A DNA stretch of 64,000 nt, taken from the NCBI GenBank assembly GCA_049323895.1, contig JBMOKT010000032.1:1-64000 (forward strand). The letters are read 5' to 3'. Source of the stretch: JBMOKT01 sp049323895. Lineage in GTDB: Bacteria > Bacillota > Peptococcia > Peptococcales > BICA1-8. Shown here in pieces: positions 51,793 to 61,178 of this stretch. Position 1 is the stretch's first letter. Every line of letters begins with the position of its first letter. Below the pieces are notes generated by a model that worked only from the letters and a program-made list of their open reading frames with translations, had not been told where the DNA came from and did not search any database. The translations under genes were made by a program, and so were the position numbers.

Positions 51793-53229
51793 TTAATCTT
51801 TTAACCATTTCTTTTCTAATTCTAAGAGATCCTTTAATTTATCTGCAGGTAGAGGGGGAACCTCATGATTTTCAATTACATAACGGGCCTTCTCGTTTAA
51901 TCTCTCGGTTAAAGAAGGAAGTTTCTGTCCTTTCTGTAGTACAGAACGATCAAATAAGGTGGGTACCCAAAACTCTCTGAAATGATTATAAGTATGCTCA
52001 TGAGTAATATAGCTTTCGCCTTTTCCAATCTCGTCTATTACATCAAGGGCAAGGGTTTCATCACTTACGTTAATCCCACCCAGAATCTTTTTAACCATTC
52101 CTTGAATTTCATCAGCCAGAAGGAGGACTTCAGGCGCTGTAACCGTTGCTTGGTCCATCAATCCAGTGTCATGAACAAGATTAGCTCCGCTCAAACCGGA
52201 CATTAGGCAGGATATAGCAATTTCTGCTGCTGCCTGTTGGTCAACAGCCTTGGCATCCACACAACCTGCTGTGCCCCAAATAGGAATTTTAAGATAATGC
52301 AGGATATCGGTGAGGGCTGCTACACTGAGACTCATTTCCGGCGCTCCATAGGAGAAACGGGTTGTCTTCATATCCATAATGGAGGCTACGCCGCCAGTGA
52401 TGAAAGGAGCTCCAGGCTTGGTTAGCTGGTGAACTACCATACCAGTGAAAGCCTCGGCTAAATTTTGAGCAATCATGCCGGCTAGAGTTGCAGGGGCAGT
52501 CGCTCCGGCCATTGGCATTGGATAATAGACCAAGGGAATTCCTTTTTCTGCACAAATTTGTACTTCTTTCATGGTATTGCCATCATGGGACAGAGGGCTT
52601 ATAGGTTCCTGAATGTGGAAGATATACGGGTTCATTTTTAATTCTTCATACCCACCAGCCACAATTGCCGCCATATCAATAATATCCAATAAAGAATCGG
52701 CATTTGTACAACTAAAGCCTATGGGCTTTCTCATATAAAGCATCATCTGTCTGACAATTACCCGGTCAGCCACATCCCTTGGTACATCAGCACTGAAGCA
52801 TGCATTCAAAACAAATTCTATATTTTTGCAATAGTCAATAACTGTTGCCATATCTTTACCGTCTTTACTGGTGAAAGGACGCCTTTCTCCGGTATATGGG
52901 TCGAGATAGTCTGGATTATCCGGATTACATCCAAAATACACATTATTATCTTCTAAAAATAACTTTCTTTCTCCATCCCTGTTACAAAGTACAACCCGGG
53001 GAGGTACTGTTTTCAGAGCACGTTCTACAAGAAAAGAAGGAATTCTTACCTTGTTTTTAGGTCCCACAAGGGCGCCGTGGTCTGCAAGGAACTGGAGTGT
53101 TTCCTTACTGTCAACATGCATTCCGGTCCTTTCCATAATTTCCAGCGCAGCTAGATAGATTGTTCTGATCTGATCATCAGACAGTACACGCATTTGAGGT
53201 GTAGTAAATTGAGTGAAATTTGATCTCAT
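51793..53229 (-). CDS. MttB-superfamily methyltransferase 2 (non-pyrrolysine)
   Basis: 478 residues; ATG after AAGGAGAGG. MttB-family stretches are IRTIYLAALEIMERTGMHVD, AGATAPATLAGMIAQNLAE, GAPFITGGVASIMDMKT and ALDVIDEIGKGESYITHEHT. It is clearly more distant from copies 1 and 3 than they are from each other, so it probably acts on a different methylation state or substrate. The frame is uninterrupted, so it contains no pyrrolysine. A 281-bp gap lies before it with no gene; it may hold a second promoter, but I see no clear one. Confidence 0.9.
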   Translation of the reverse strand: MRSNFTQFTTPQMRVLSDDQIRTIYLAALEIMERTGMHVDSKETLQFLADHGALVGPKNKVRIPSFLVERALKTVPPRVVLCNRDGERKLFLEDNNVYFGCNPDNPDYLDPYTGERRPFTSKDGKDMATVIDYCKNIEFVLNACFSADVPRDVADRVIVRQMMLYMRKPIGFSCTNADSLLDIIDMAAIVAGGYEELKMNPYIFHIQEPISPLSHDGNTMKEVQICAEKGIPLVYYPMPMAGATAPATLAGMIAQNLAEAFTGMVVHQLTKPGAPFITGGVASIMDMKTTRFSYGAPEMSLSVAALTDILHYLKIPIWGTAGCVDAKAVDQQAAAEIAISCLMSGLSGANLVHDTGLMDQATVTAPEVLLLADEIQGMVKKILGGINVSDETLALDVIDEIGKGESYITHEHTYNHFREFWVPTLFDRSVLQKGQKLPSLTERLNEKARYVIENHEVPPLPADKLKDLLELEKKWLKD

Positions 53230-53511
53230 TTCGACCTCTCCTTAGTTTGTATTTTTTATTTAGACCACCAGAGTAATCCTCTATACGGTCTCCCCCTTAC
53301 CCTAGGTGCCAGTTATATCCAAGAGTACTTACCCCATTGGTTTGTTTCCAAAGTACCTGCTGATTTAGCAATTTTCCAAATATAAAATTAATTTTCCATA
53401 CAGAAATATTCGTCGTTCTTTTTTATATTCCTGCTAATTTTTTTGCTTTAATCTTTTTTTCACTTGCATTATCGTTAACTACCAATAGTACCTTTGAAAT
53501 ATTGCTGCAAT

Positions 53512-54930
53512 TTAAATTAAAGACTCTATTAGATTTACATTAAAGCCTCGATCCCTTAACAAGGAACTAATCTGCTTTCTTGAGTGTTCGGGGAATTGTG
53601 GACGTTTGTATTTTTGTAGCATAGCATCCCTCTTTTGTCTGATATTGGACAGCAGCTTTTCATTGGGATCCTCCCCTTTTACAACTCCTTGAAGACTTAT
53701 TTCCGAAGCCCAAAGTCCCTCGCGAAAATGTTCGAAGGTATGCTCGTGGGTTAGAAACTCACCACCTGGTCCAACTTGTTTAATAACATCTATAGCCAAC
53801 GTCTCTTCATCAATTTTTAGACCCTTAACATAACGGTCTACCATACTTATAATCTCTAAATCAACAATGAACTTTTCATAGGACATAGCACGGTAACTAT
53901 CTAAACTTCCTGCACTATGCAAAATAAAATTTATCTTTTCTTGACCGGAAGTTAGCATTACCATCATGCTTTCATAGCCCGCCTGCACAGATATAGATTT
54001 AGCGTCATTCAATGTCCCCCCACCCCGGCTGGGCAATCCGTATGCTCTTGCCAGACGTGCACAAAATGCTACACATAACGCCGAATCAGGGGTACCAATT
54101 GTAAATCCACCTGAACGCATGTCAACTCCAGAGCTGGCAGAACCATAGACTACGGGAGTTCCCTCCTGTACCATCTGTGCCACTGCAATACCCGCTAAAC
54201 ATTCAGCGTTTGCAAGGGCAATTGTTCCAGCCAGTGTCACCGGACCCGTGCTCCCCGCCATAACAGCAGGTGCGACAATTATCGGCTGACGATTCTGGGC
54301 ATAAATCTTTAATGTGTCAAGCATCGTCTTGTCAAATTGCAACGGTGACAAGGGACTGATGATAGTTATAATCCGAGGAGCTTCTTGGAGTCTTTCCTTT
54401 CCTCCAAAAGCCAATCCTAATATATCCATAATTAAATTTGTTTCATCAAACCCACCTAAGCCTCCAAAAATACATTTATCTGAGTGGATAAGCGTAGTGT
54501 AAAGCATTAAAGGATACATTTCATTTGGTTTTAAATCAGCGGGAATTACCATAACACCGCCGTTAATTTTAAAAAACTGCGACTCATGGACCAGTTTTAA
54601 AAAATTAAGATAATCATCGTACATTGCCAATCTGCTGTTGCCGTGGGCATCAGCAATCAGTGGAAACCCTGAGTTGGCAGATATGTACTCACTATGGTCT
54701 CCACCAATTAACATGTTGAATTTATCGTTTCTGGCATGGATTTGAAAGCTGCTTGGTGCCTTTGAAATCCATTCTAATATCTGCCCTCGAGTGAAAAAGG
54801 CTGTACTGCCAGAGATTTTGATGCCTTTACTTTCCAGCAGATTAAGTATGTCAGAACAATGAAATTTAACTCCTACATTTTCTAATAGATTCATCGATGC
54901 TTCATGGATTTTCCTTAACTGCTCGTCCAT
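53512..54930 (-). CDS. MttB-superfamily methyltransferase 3 (non-pyrrolysine)
   Basis: 472 residues; ATG after TGGGGGT. It is closely similar to copy 1 along its whole length (e.g. MAGSTGPVTLAGTIALANAE, GLPSRGGGTLNDAKSISVQ, IDVIKQVGPGGEFLTHEHT). There is no in-frame amber codon. It is the first enzyme gene after the transporter and so is probably the first demethylase to meet the imported substrate. Presence of both close copies may reflect stereoisomers (betonicine and turicine) or successive demethylations; this is inference. Confidence 0.9.
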   Translation of the reverse strand: MDEQLRKIHEASMNLLENVGVKFHCSDILNLLESKGIKISGSTAFFTRGQILEWISKAPSSFQIHARNDKFNMLIGGDHSEYISANSGFPLIADAHGNSRLAMYDDYLNFLKLVHESQFFKINGGVMVIPADLKPNEMYPLMLYTTLIHSDKCIFGGLGGFDETNLIMDILGLAFGGKERLQEAPRIITIISPLSPLQFDKTMLDTLKIYAQNRQPIIVAPAVMAGSTGPVTLAGTIALANAECLAGIAVAQMVQEGTPVVYGSASSGVDMRSGGFTIGTPDSALCVAFCARLARAYGLPSRGGGTLNDAKSISVQAGYESMMVMLTSGQEKINFILHSAGSLDSYRAMSYEKFIVDLEIISMVDRYVKGLKIDEETLAIDVIKQVGPGGEFLTHEHTFEHFREGLWASEISLQGVVKGEDPNEKLLSNIRQKRDAMLQKYKRPQFPEHSRKQISSLLRDRGFNVNLIESLI

Positions 54931-55000
54931 GGGTCATACCCCCAACTCACGCATTTTTTTAACTAAGAATACACGAAAAACAACTATCCTGAAGAGGTAT

Positions 55001-55708
55001 TTAAACAATCCCAAGATAAGATTTCCTGACATGTTCATTTTCCGATAACTTAGAGCTCGAGCCTTCTAGGACAATTTGTCCTTGTTCCAGTACATAAGCT
55101 CTATCAACAAACTTCAAAGTTGTGTTTACGTTTTGCTCAACCAGCAATACTGTAACTCCCCTTGTGGTTAACTTTTTCAACGTTTCAAACACTGCTAATA
55201 CCAACATTGGAGCAAGCCCTAAAGATGGTTCATCAACTAACATAAGTTTGGGGTCAGACATTAAACCCCGAGCGATAGCAAGCATCTTTCGCTCCCCTCC
55301 ACTTAGAGTTCCTGCAAATTGTTTCTTACGTTCAGCTAACCTGGGAAACAGTTCTAAAACGTCTTTAAGAAGAACTTTTACTTTTTCTTTGTCACGAATG
55401 CTATATGCGCCCAAAAGGAGATTTTCGTAAACGGTCATACCCGAAAAAAGGCAGCCATCATCAGTAATGAAACTGATTCCCAGCCTAGTTATCTCTTGAG
55501 TCGGTTTTTGGTCAATTCTTTTTTCCATAAACGCTATTTCCCCTGCAGTTGGCTTAACAAGACCCGCAATTGTACGTAAGGTTGTTGTTTTTCCCACACC
55601 ATTCGGACCTATCAATGCAACAAACTCACCTTGATTTACAGAAAGGGAAATATCCCACAATACTCCCAATTTACCGTACCCGGCATCAATATTGCTTAAT
55701 TTCAGCAT
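55001..55708 (-). CDS. livF: Branched-chain amino acid-type ABC transporter ATP-binding protein (LivF)
   Basis: 235 residues. Walker A is GPNGVGKTT, the signature LSGGERKML, Walker B LMLVDEPSLGL and the H-loop region VLLVEQN. It energises uptake with LivG and permeases LivHM. It is the last of five transporter genes in the order livH-livM-binding protein-livG-livF. Confidence 0.93.
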   Translation of the reverse strand: MLKLSNIDAGYGKLGVLWDISLSVNQGEFVALIGPNGVGKTTTLRTIAGLVKPTAGEIAFMEKRIDQKPTQEITRLGISFITDDGCLFSGMTVYENLLLGAYSIRDKEKVKVLLKDVLELFPRLAERKKQFAGTLSGGERKMLAIARGLMSDPKLMLVDEPSLGLAPMLVLAVFETLKKLTTRGVTVLLVEQNVNTTLKFVDRAYVLEQGQIVLEGSSSKLSENEHVRKSYLGIV

Positions 55709-55777
55709 TTAATCCACTCCTACCACCAGGTTAGTACAACATCCTCAGAAATAATACTCCAAAAACAACCTAACCTA

Positions 55778-56497
55778 TTAATGAACTAGTTCCTCTCCCA
55801 AGTAAGCTTCTGTGACTTTGGGATCATTTTTAATCTCATTCGTAGTTCCTTCTGCTATTTTCTTACCAAAGTGAAGAACCGCAATTCTGTCACAACATTC
55901 CATGATAAACTTCATAACATGCTCAATACAAATTATGGTTACTCCACCATCTCTAATCCGTTTTATTAGCTGGATAAATTCAGGTAATTCAGACGGCGTT
56001 AAACCAGCAGCTACCTCATCAAGAAGTAAAAGTTCGCAATTAGTCGCCAGTGCCCGAGCCAACTCCAATCGTTTCAATTGCATTGTGTTTAAATTCTCAG
56101 CTAAAATATCCTTGGGCATAGTAAAGCCTACAAAATCTAATAGTTCTTGCGCACTTTTTTGAGGTCTTCGGTGCTGTCCCCCCCCAAATATTGAAGCGAC
56201 TTTAACATTATCTTCAGCACTTAGTTTGGGAAATGACCTAACAATTTGAAATGTCCTTGCCATTCCTTTATGACAAAGCTGATGCGAAGACATTCCTACA
56301 ATGTTCTGACCTTTAAAAATTACCGTACCTTTTTCCGGCTTGTAAAAGCCTGATATGCAATTCAGAAAAGTAGTTTTGCCTGCGCCGTTTGGTCCAATAA
56401 TGCCGAAAATTTCTCCCTGTTTTACCGATAACGATACGTTGTTGACTGCAACTAAACCACCGAAGCGTTTTTCTACACCCTCCGTTGTCAATATCAT
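55778..56497 (-). CDS. livG: Branched-chain amino acid-type ABC transporter ATP-binding protein (LivG)
   Basis: 239 residues. Walker A is GPNGAGKTT, the LivG-type insert SFPKLSAEDNVKV is present, and Walker B is ELLLLDEVAAGL. The signature region reads LNTMQLKRLELARAL, where the usual LSxGQ is replaced by a LivG-like degenerate form that lacks glycines. Pairs with LivF. A strong intercistronic hairpin lies between it and the upstream binding-protein gene. Confidence 0.9.
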   Translation of the reverse strand: MILTTEGVEKRFGGLVAVNNVSLSVKQGEIFGIIGPNGAGKTTFLNCISGFYKPEKGTVIFKGQNIVGMSSHQLCHKGMARTFQIVRSFPKLSAEDNVKVASIFGGGQHRRPQKSAQELLDFVGFTMPKDILAENLNTMQLKRLELARALATNCELLLLDEVAAGLTPSELPEFIQLIKRIRDGGVTIICIEHVMKFIMECCDRIAVLHFGKKIAEGTTNEIKNDPKVTEAYLGEELVH

Positions 56498-56538
56498 AGA
56501 AACACCTACTTTCCCATCTGACCTAAGCTACATGTTTA

Positions 56539-56570
56539 TTTGGGTGCCCGGTGGTTTTCGGGCACCCAAA
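56539..56570 (-). other. Intercistronic hairpin after the binding-protein gene
   Basis: TTTGGGTGCCCG / CGGGCACCCAAA, a perfect 12-bp stem with an 8-nt loop, 17 nt after the binding-protein stop codon. No long T-run follows. Such hairpins often raise the level of the binding-protein message over that of the rest of the operon. Confidence 0.8.
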
Positions 56571-56586
56571 TATTGAATTTCTCAAA

Positions 56587-57864
56587 TCACTTAGTTTTAA
56601 GTGGAGCTTGCTTTTGAGTATCAGGCCAAACCACTTGCGGTTGACCTTGAGAATACTGAAAGACAGGGAAAATATATTTTCCCTCTCCGACTACTGGATC
56701 AGGAAGAGATTGTTCGTTATATTCTATTGATTCGAATAAGATACCATCTGTGAATTTCTCTTGTCCAGTCCATAATTTTTCCTTAGCATATTTCATGAGA
56801 TTTTCACTGTTTAGTTCACCGTATTGTTTTAAGGTATTGTTAGCTATTTGAATAAAGAAACGTGTATAATCGTAAACTTGCCCAGAAGCTGCCGCGGAAG
56901 GCTCAGAGTTATATTTAGCCTTAAAATCGGCTGCAAACTTCTTTGCCTTGTCCGTAACAAACAATGGACGATTATCTAAAACATAATCCGATGCACTGCC
57001 TGTTAAACTGTAAAAATCACCGTTTTCGCTCAATGCGTCAGCAATTATTAAGCTATTTAAGTTTTGTTCACTGGCCTGCTTTAAGAATGCTGCCATAGAA
57101 GGCGGAGAACCTATTGTACCTGCAATGAGGGAAACGTCTTTACTCTTAAATTTGGTCAAGATTGAATTGAAATCAGTTTCACCTAACTTAAAGAACTGCT
57201 CATCCACTACCTCCCAACCAGCAGCCTGAAATTCCTTAGCGATGCTTTTTCCAAGGCTTCTGGCCCAGTCAGTTTCTTCTCCATATATAGCCATTTTCAT
57301 ATTTCTGGGCTTGAATTCACCTTTATTAATGGCATTCTTAACAGTTTCGGTATAGGCCACAGTCATCTTACTAGTTTGTGCCCAGCCCTTAGAAATCCAA
57401 AATCTGTATTTTTCATTGGAAAGCCATTTTTCATTAATTGCATCTGATCCGCCCAAGCCAAAAAAATGAGGGATCTGATATTTAGCAACTACATCCATGA
57501 GGGCAACTGCAACGGAGCTATTCCAGTTTAACAATCCAACTTGTATTTTTTCCCGTTGAATTGCTTGCTCATAGGCACTAACCCCTTTTACCGGGTCTGA
57601 TTGGTCATCAATCCAAATCAGCTTTACTTCATAGTCGCCAATCTTGTTACCGACTTCATCAAAAGCCATTTGAGCTGCGTTTTTAAATTCAATACCAACC
57701 TTAGAATAAGGTCCCGTAAGCGGGAGATCGACACCAATAGTCAGAGTTTTAGACTTATCTCCACTGCTTTTGCTAGAATCTCCAGAGCATCCGGTTAACA
57801 GTGACGCCATCAAAATGAATCCCACCAAGACAAAACAGGTTAATTTGTTGAAACGCTTCTTCAT
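56587..57864 (-). CDS. ABC transporter substrate-binding lipoprotein (LivJ/K type)
   Basis: 425 residues. A lipoprotein signal (FILMASLLTGCSGDSS) attaches it to the outer face of the membrane. The mature part is a type I periplasmic-binding fold (TIGVDLPLTGPYSKVG, GLLNWNSSVAVALMDV, MKMAIYGEETDWARSLG). Members bind amino acids, amides and also betaines or aromatic acids. In this island it probably delivers the N-methylated proline-type substrate. Its cistron ends in a stabilising hairpin. Confidence 0.92.
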   Translation of the reverse strand: MKKRFNKLTCFVLVGFILMASLLTGCSGDSSKSSGDKSKTLTIGVDLPLTGPYSKVGIEFKNAAQMAFDEVGNKIGDYEVKLIWIDDQSDPVKGVSAYEQAIQREKIQVGLLNWNSSVAVALMDVVAKYQIPHFFGLGGSDAINEKWLSNEKYRFWISKGWAQTSKMTVAYTETVKNAINKGEFKPRNMKMAIYGEETDWARSLGKSIAKEFQAAGWEVVDEQFFKLGETDFNSILTKFKSKDVSLIAGTIGSPPSMAAFLKQASEQNLNSLIIADALSENGDFYSLTGSASDYVLDNRPLFVTDKAKKFAADFKAKYNSEPSAAASGQVYDYTRFFIQIANNTLKQYGELNSENLMKYAKEKLWTGQEKFTDGILFESIEYNEQSLPDPVVGEGKYIFPVFQYSQGQPQVVWPDTQKQAPLKTK

Positions 57865-58006
57865 TTTTTACCCTCCCTTTTAGGATTGAATTGAGTTAAA
57901 CTCTCAACTGAAATTTCGTTCCTTTTTTAAAATAGAATAGTTTTTTTCACCCCCATTTCTTTTACATTAAAACAGCGTTGGTGTTTATTGATTTCCCAAA
58001 GAGAAA

Positions 58007-59011
58007 TCACTCAACTAATTGCTTTTTTAATTTCGTTTCTTGGAATGAACTTTGAACTTTTCGTACAAGACCAGCAATTCCACCTGGGAAATAAATCATT
58101 ACTAGAATAAGCAATAGACCATAGATAACAAGTTTCCACTCCATTAAACTATTTAGATAGGAAAAAACAGGTAGTATTATAAACGCAGCAAATAACGGAC
58201 CCCAAATACTTCCTCTGCCGCCAATATAAGCTATTACCAGTATCTCTAATGTTTTTGAAGTATGCATTACGTCTGGAGTCAGAATGCCTGTAAAATGTGC
58301 ATAAAAACCCCCAATTAAGCCTGCGATGGCACTGGATATGGTAAAGTTAATTACCTTGTATTTTAGTGGATTTACCCCCGAAGCACGGGCTGCTTCGGGG
58401 TCTTGCCCCAGTGCTTTAAACGCTAAGCCTAGGTTGGATTTGGTAACCAGTCTCAAAATCATGAAACATAAAATGCTAATGACAAATATCACGTAGAAAT
58501 AAGGTTTTGACCAGGCTGTTTCAAAAAACAAATCAACATTGAGTCCCAGCGCACCTCGGGTAAATTCTTGAAGCGAAGTGGTGGTTGCCATAAGTACTAA
58601 TCCGACAAACCAAGCTAGGATGGCCGCAAACAAACCGTCCATACGAAGGGTGAGCATTCCGATAATCATTCCGACCATGGCTGCCATTAAGGCACCTGCT
58701 ATTATTCCTATCCATGGAGAAATGCCGAGTTTTGTTAAAAGCAGCGCTGATGTATAAGCTCCCAAACCCATAAGTCCTGCATATCCCCAATTTGCAACGC
58801 CGATAAAACCGGCAGATAAATCGAATCCCATAGCTAAAGTACCGAACATGAGACTTACAACTAATAAATGCAGGATGTACTCTTGTTCAATGATGTATGG
58901 AGCAGTTGCCAGTAATGCAAACATAACCAGACTAAGCAAAGACAGCCCCATCTTATTTAGAAACGCATCAGCACTATGCAGCAGTTTAGTATTCATTCCG
59001 GAAAGTTTCAT
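58007..59011 (-). CDS. livM: Branched-chain amino acid-type ABC transporter permease (LivM)
   Basis: 334 residues with about nine membrane helices. The LivM signature AMGFDLSAGFIGVANWGYAGLMG lies in the first third, and ALGQDPEAARASGVNPLKYK is the cytoplasmic loop that contacts the ATPase. It forms the translocation path with LivH. The gene starts 16 nt after livH. Confidence 0.93.
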   Translation of the reverse strand: MKLSGMNTKLLHSADAFLNKMGLSLLSLVMFALLATAPYIIEQEYILHLLVVSLMFGTLAMGFDLSAGFIGVANWGYAGLMGLGAYTSALLLTKLGISPWIGIIAGALMAAMVGMIIGMLTLRMDGLFAAILAWFVGLVLMATTTSLQEFTRGALGLNVDLFFETAWSKPYFYVIFVISILCFMILRLVTKSNLGLAFKALGQDPEAARASGVNPLKYKVINFTISSAIAGLIGGFYAHFTGILTPDVMHTSKTLEILVIAYIGGRGSIWGPLFAAFIILPVFSYLNSLMEWKLVIYGLLLILVMIYFPGGIAGLVRKVQSSFQETKLKKQLVE

Positions 59012-59027
59012 GATTATATCACCTCGC

Positions 59028-59903
59028 CTATACTTTTAAACTTTTTCCGAATATGCCGGTAGGTTTGAACAACAATACTAAAATAATTATTGAAAGGCTG
59101 ACTACATCCTGCCAGGCAGTACCCAAAGAATAAGCGGCTAGCGTTTCAATAATGGCTACCATAAATCCGCCGACAATAGTTGCTTGAACGTTTCCTAAAC
59201 CTACCAAAATTACTACAAACCATGATTTATATAATGGCGTTATACCCATGAACGGATAAGCAGGAATGAGCGAGAGTAATACGGCTCCTGCGATAGCTGC
59301 CAACATACTGCTCAGGGCAAAAGTTAAGGTATGTATTTTATTGAGATCTATCCCCACAAGCATTGCGCCGGTTTCATGTTCCGAAACAGCCAGGATTGCA
59401 TTGCCGGTCTTTGTCTTTTTCAAAAACAGCCAGAAAAAGCCGACAGTACCCATAGCAATTAAAAACCCAAACAGCTTGTCAAAAGTAATGTTTGTACCAA
59501 GAACTCCTACACTTCCATGCCAGATCTCGGTTACTCCTCTATAGTTAACACCTATTAAAGCTTGAGCCAGATTTTGCATAATGATGGATATACCAGCTGT
59601 AAGCAAAAAGCTGTTTACAATCCAATCACCCTTGGACCTCTTTCTCAAAGGGCGTAAAGTAAGTTTTTCTGTAATGACACCTGCCACAAAACCTCCTATT
59701 GCCGCAACAATTATGCATAAAATCGGGGGCAGACCCAACAATACGCTAGCAAAATACATAAAGTAAGCACCTAACATGTAAAACTCTCCGTGAGCAAAAC
59801 TTGGAATTTTCATTACACCAAATACTAAGGAAAGACCCATTGCCATCGAAACATAAATACCTCCCCTTAATATGGCTCCAATTAACAAATCAACAATTAC
59901 CAT
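59028..59903 (-). CDS. livH: Branched-chain amino acid-type ABC transporter permease (LivH)
   Basis: 291 residues with eight predicted membrane helices; ATG after AAGGGGG. It has the LivH elements GLSLVFGVMKIPSFAHGEFYMLGAYF and VSEHETGAMLVGIDLNKIH (ATPase-contact loop). It is first in the transport genes. The 286-bp gap upstream is AT-rich and should hold the promoter, but no convincing -35/-10 pair was found. Confidence 0.93.
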   Translation of the reverse strand: MVIVDLLIGAILRGGIYVSMAMGLSLVFGVMKIPSFAHGEFYMLGAYFMYFASVLLGLPPILCIIVAAIGGFVAGVITEKLTLRPLRKRSKGDWIVNSFLLTAGISIIMQNLAQALIGVNYRGVTEIWHGSVGVLGTNITFDKLFGFLIAMGTVGFFWLFLKKTKTGNAILAVSEHETGAMLVGIDLNKIHTLTFALSSMLAAIAGAVLLSLIPAYPFMGITPLYKSWFVVILVGLGNVQATIVGGFMVAIIETLAAYSLGTAWQDVVSLSIIILVLLFKPTGIFGKSLKV

Positions 59904-60189
59904 TAAGTTACCCCCTTAGTTAGACCTGTTTAATAAAACGTCCCTTTTGTAATCAAAAATGTTCCTTACTTATTAACAGTTAATAATGCAGGCAGACTTT
60001 GAAAGAACAGATCCTATACACTATAATTAAGTCATGTAAATTTTTGAAAAATTTTAGAATAAACAGATTTTTCTAAGCGTTTTTATGCATTTCCATGTAT
60101 TTAAAAATCTTCTTAATAAACAGAAAACTATCGATAAAATTTTCCCCATTTGCAATTTTAAAGATACATGACATTAAAGAGTTATTTTG

Positions 60190-60837
60190 TTAGCGAAAAT
60201 CTTCTTGGCTAATGATTCCTCCCGGTGGAATCACTACAAATTCTTGGTCCCACTCACCCTTAACTAACTTGGTCAATAAGCGAAGGGACCCCTCCCTTTC
60301 CTCAAAGGGAACAGAAATGAATTCAGCTACTTTTCGCCCATAACAAGTATAGTGCTCCGAGTCACCAACGCCGGTATGAATAAAAACTATTCGTTGGTAA
60401 TGTTGATATAGGACGTTGTTCATCCATTTAGCATCTTCAACACCGAACTTTTCACTATTGACCTGAAACTCGGCATAAGGCTCGGCTCCTTGGTCAATCC
60501 AACCTTTGCTCAGATAATAGGAGGCAGGTGCTCTAGCAAATTCTTCATCATAGATTTTACGGGAGCCCATCAATATGCTTATACAGTCATGGACCCGCGG
60601 TATGACTAAAGTGTGTCGCTCTGAATGCAGATTTGCTACACCATTGGAACACAGACCATAGGCAAATAACAAGACGTCATGCTCTACATCAGCATCAATA
60701 CGTTCCTGCAATTGTACTCTCAGCTTATCAGGGGTTTTATGCAGGGCGTAGGGCAACAGCTCCAATTCCATACCAAGAGGTATAATCTTTTTTATTTCAT
60801 CTGCCATGGTATAACAGGCCAAGACCTTGCACCTCAT
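60190..60837 (-). CDS. DUF1638 family protein
   Basis: 215 residues. DUF1638 features include LACYTMADEIKKI at the start, LLFAYGLCSNGVANL, LVIPRVHDCISILMGSR and the cysteine in YTCYGR. Family members frequently sit beside MttB-like and corrinoid genes in anaerobes and archaea, but no activity is established. Cysteines (C3, C8, a Cys in GLCSNG and one in VHDC) could bind metal or corrinoid. It lies between the XRE-cupin regulator and the transporter and probably belongs to the same regulon. Confidence 0.8.
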   Translation of the reverse strand: MRCKVLACYTMADEIKKIIPLGMELELLPYALHKTPDKLRVQLQERIDADVEHDVLLFAYGLCSNGVANLHSERHTLVIPRVHDCISILMGSRKIYDEEFARAPASYYLSKGWIDQGAEPYAEFQVNSEKFGVEDAKWMNNVLYQHYQRIVFIHTGVGDSEHYTCYGRKVAEFISVPFEEREGSLRLLTKLVKGEWDQEFVVIPPGGIISQEDFR

Positions 60838-61106
60838 CCTTCTTCCTCCCTTTTGGCTTTATTTTGTTCCATTAAAGGAATTGTACAAATTTTCCAATAT
60901 CTCAGTTCCCGGGGGCATGTTATAAATACTGTCCATGTCTGGACTGCAAATAACTAAAATGACTAAGCCTTTTGCAGACAACTTAACACCTTTTTTCGTA
61001 TTGGATAATATTCTTTACGGGGGGAAAAATTCCTGCACATATTTTAACAATAATAAAAAAATTTTTCCCTAGAGTAGTTTTTTTATAAATGAATACGGAT
61101 TTTATT
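60838..61106. other. Intergenic region before the DUF1638 gene
   Basis: AT-rich with no credible gene. The one motif worth noting is GTCCA-TGTC-TGGAC at 60931-60944, a 5-bp inverted repeat about 95 bp before the DUF1638 start, which could be an operator for the XRE-cupin regulator. No clear promoter was recognised. Confidence 0.35.
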
Positions 61107-61150
61107 AAAAGGAAGATGCCCCAACTTGTAGTCGGGACATCTTCCTTTTT
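61107..61150 (-). terminator. Intrinsic terminator of the XRE-cupin gene
   Basis: AAAAGGAAGATG / CATCTTCCTTTT with an inner CCC/GGG pair, and T-rich sequence on both sides. It follows the XRE-cupin stop at 61179 and separates that gene from the DUF1638 gene. Confidence 0.85.
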
Positions 61151-61178
61151 ATACATGCACTTTATAATACAACAAAAC

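Noticed and set aside
40614..54930. Possible pyrrolysine-containing trimethylamine or dimethylamine methyltransferases
   Set aside because: All three MttB-like frames run full length to TGA or TAA with no internal amber codon, so they belong to the non-pyrrolysine branch and trimethylamine is not the expected substrate.
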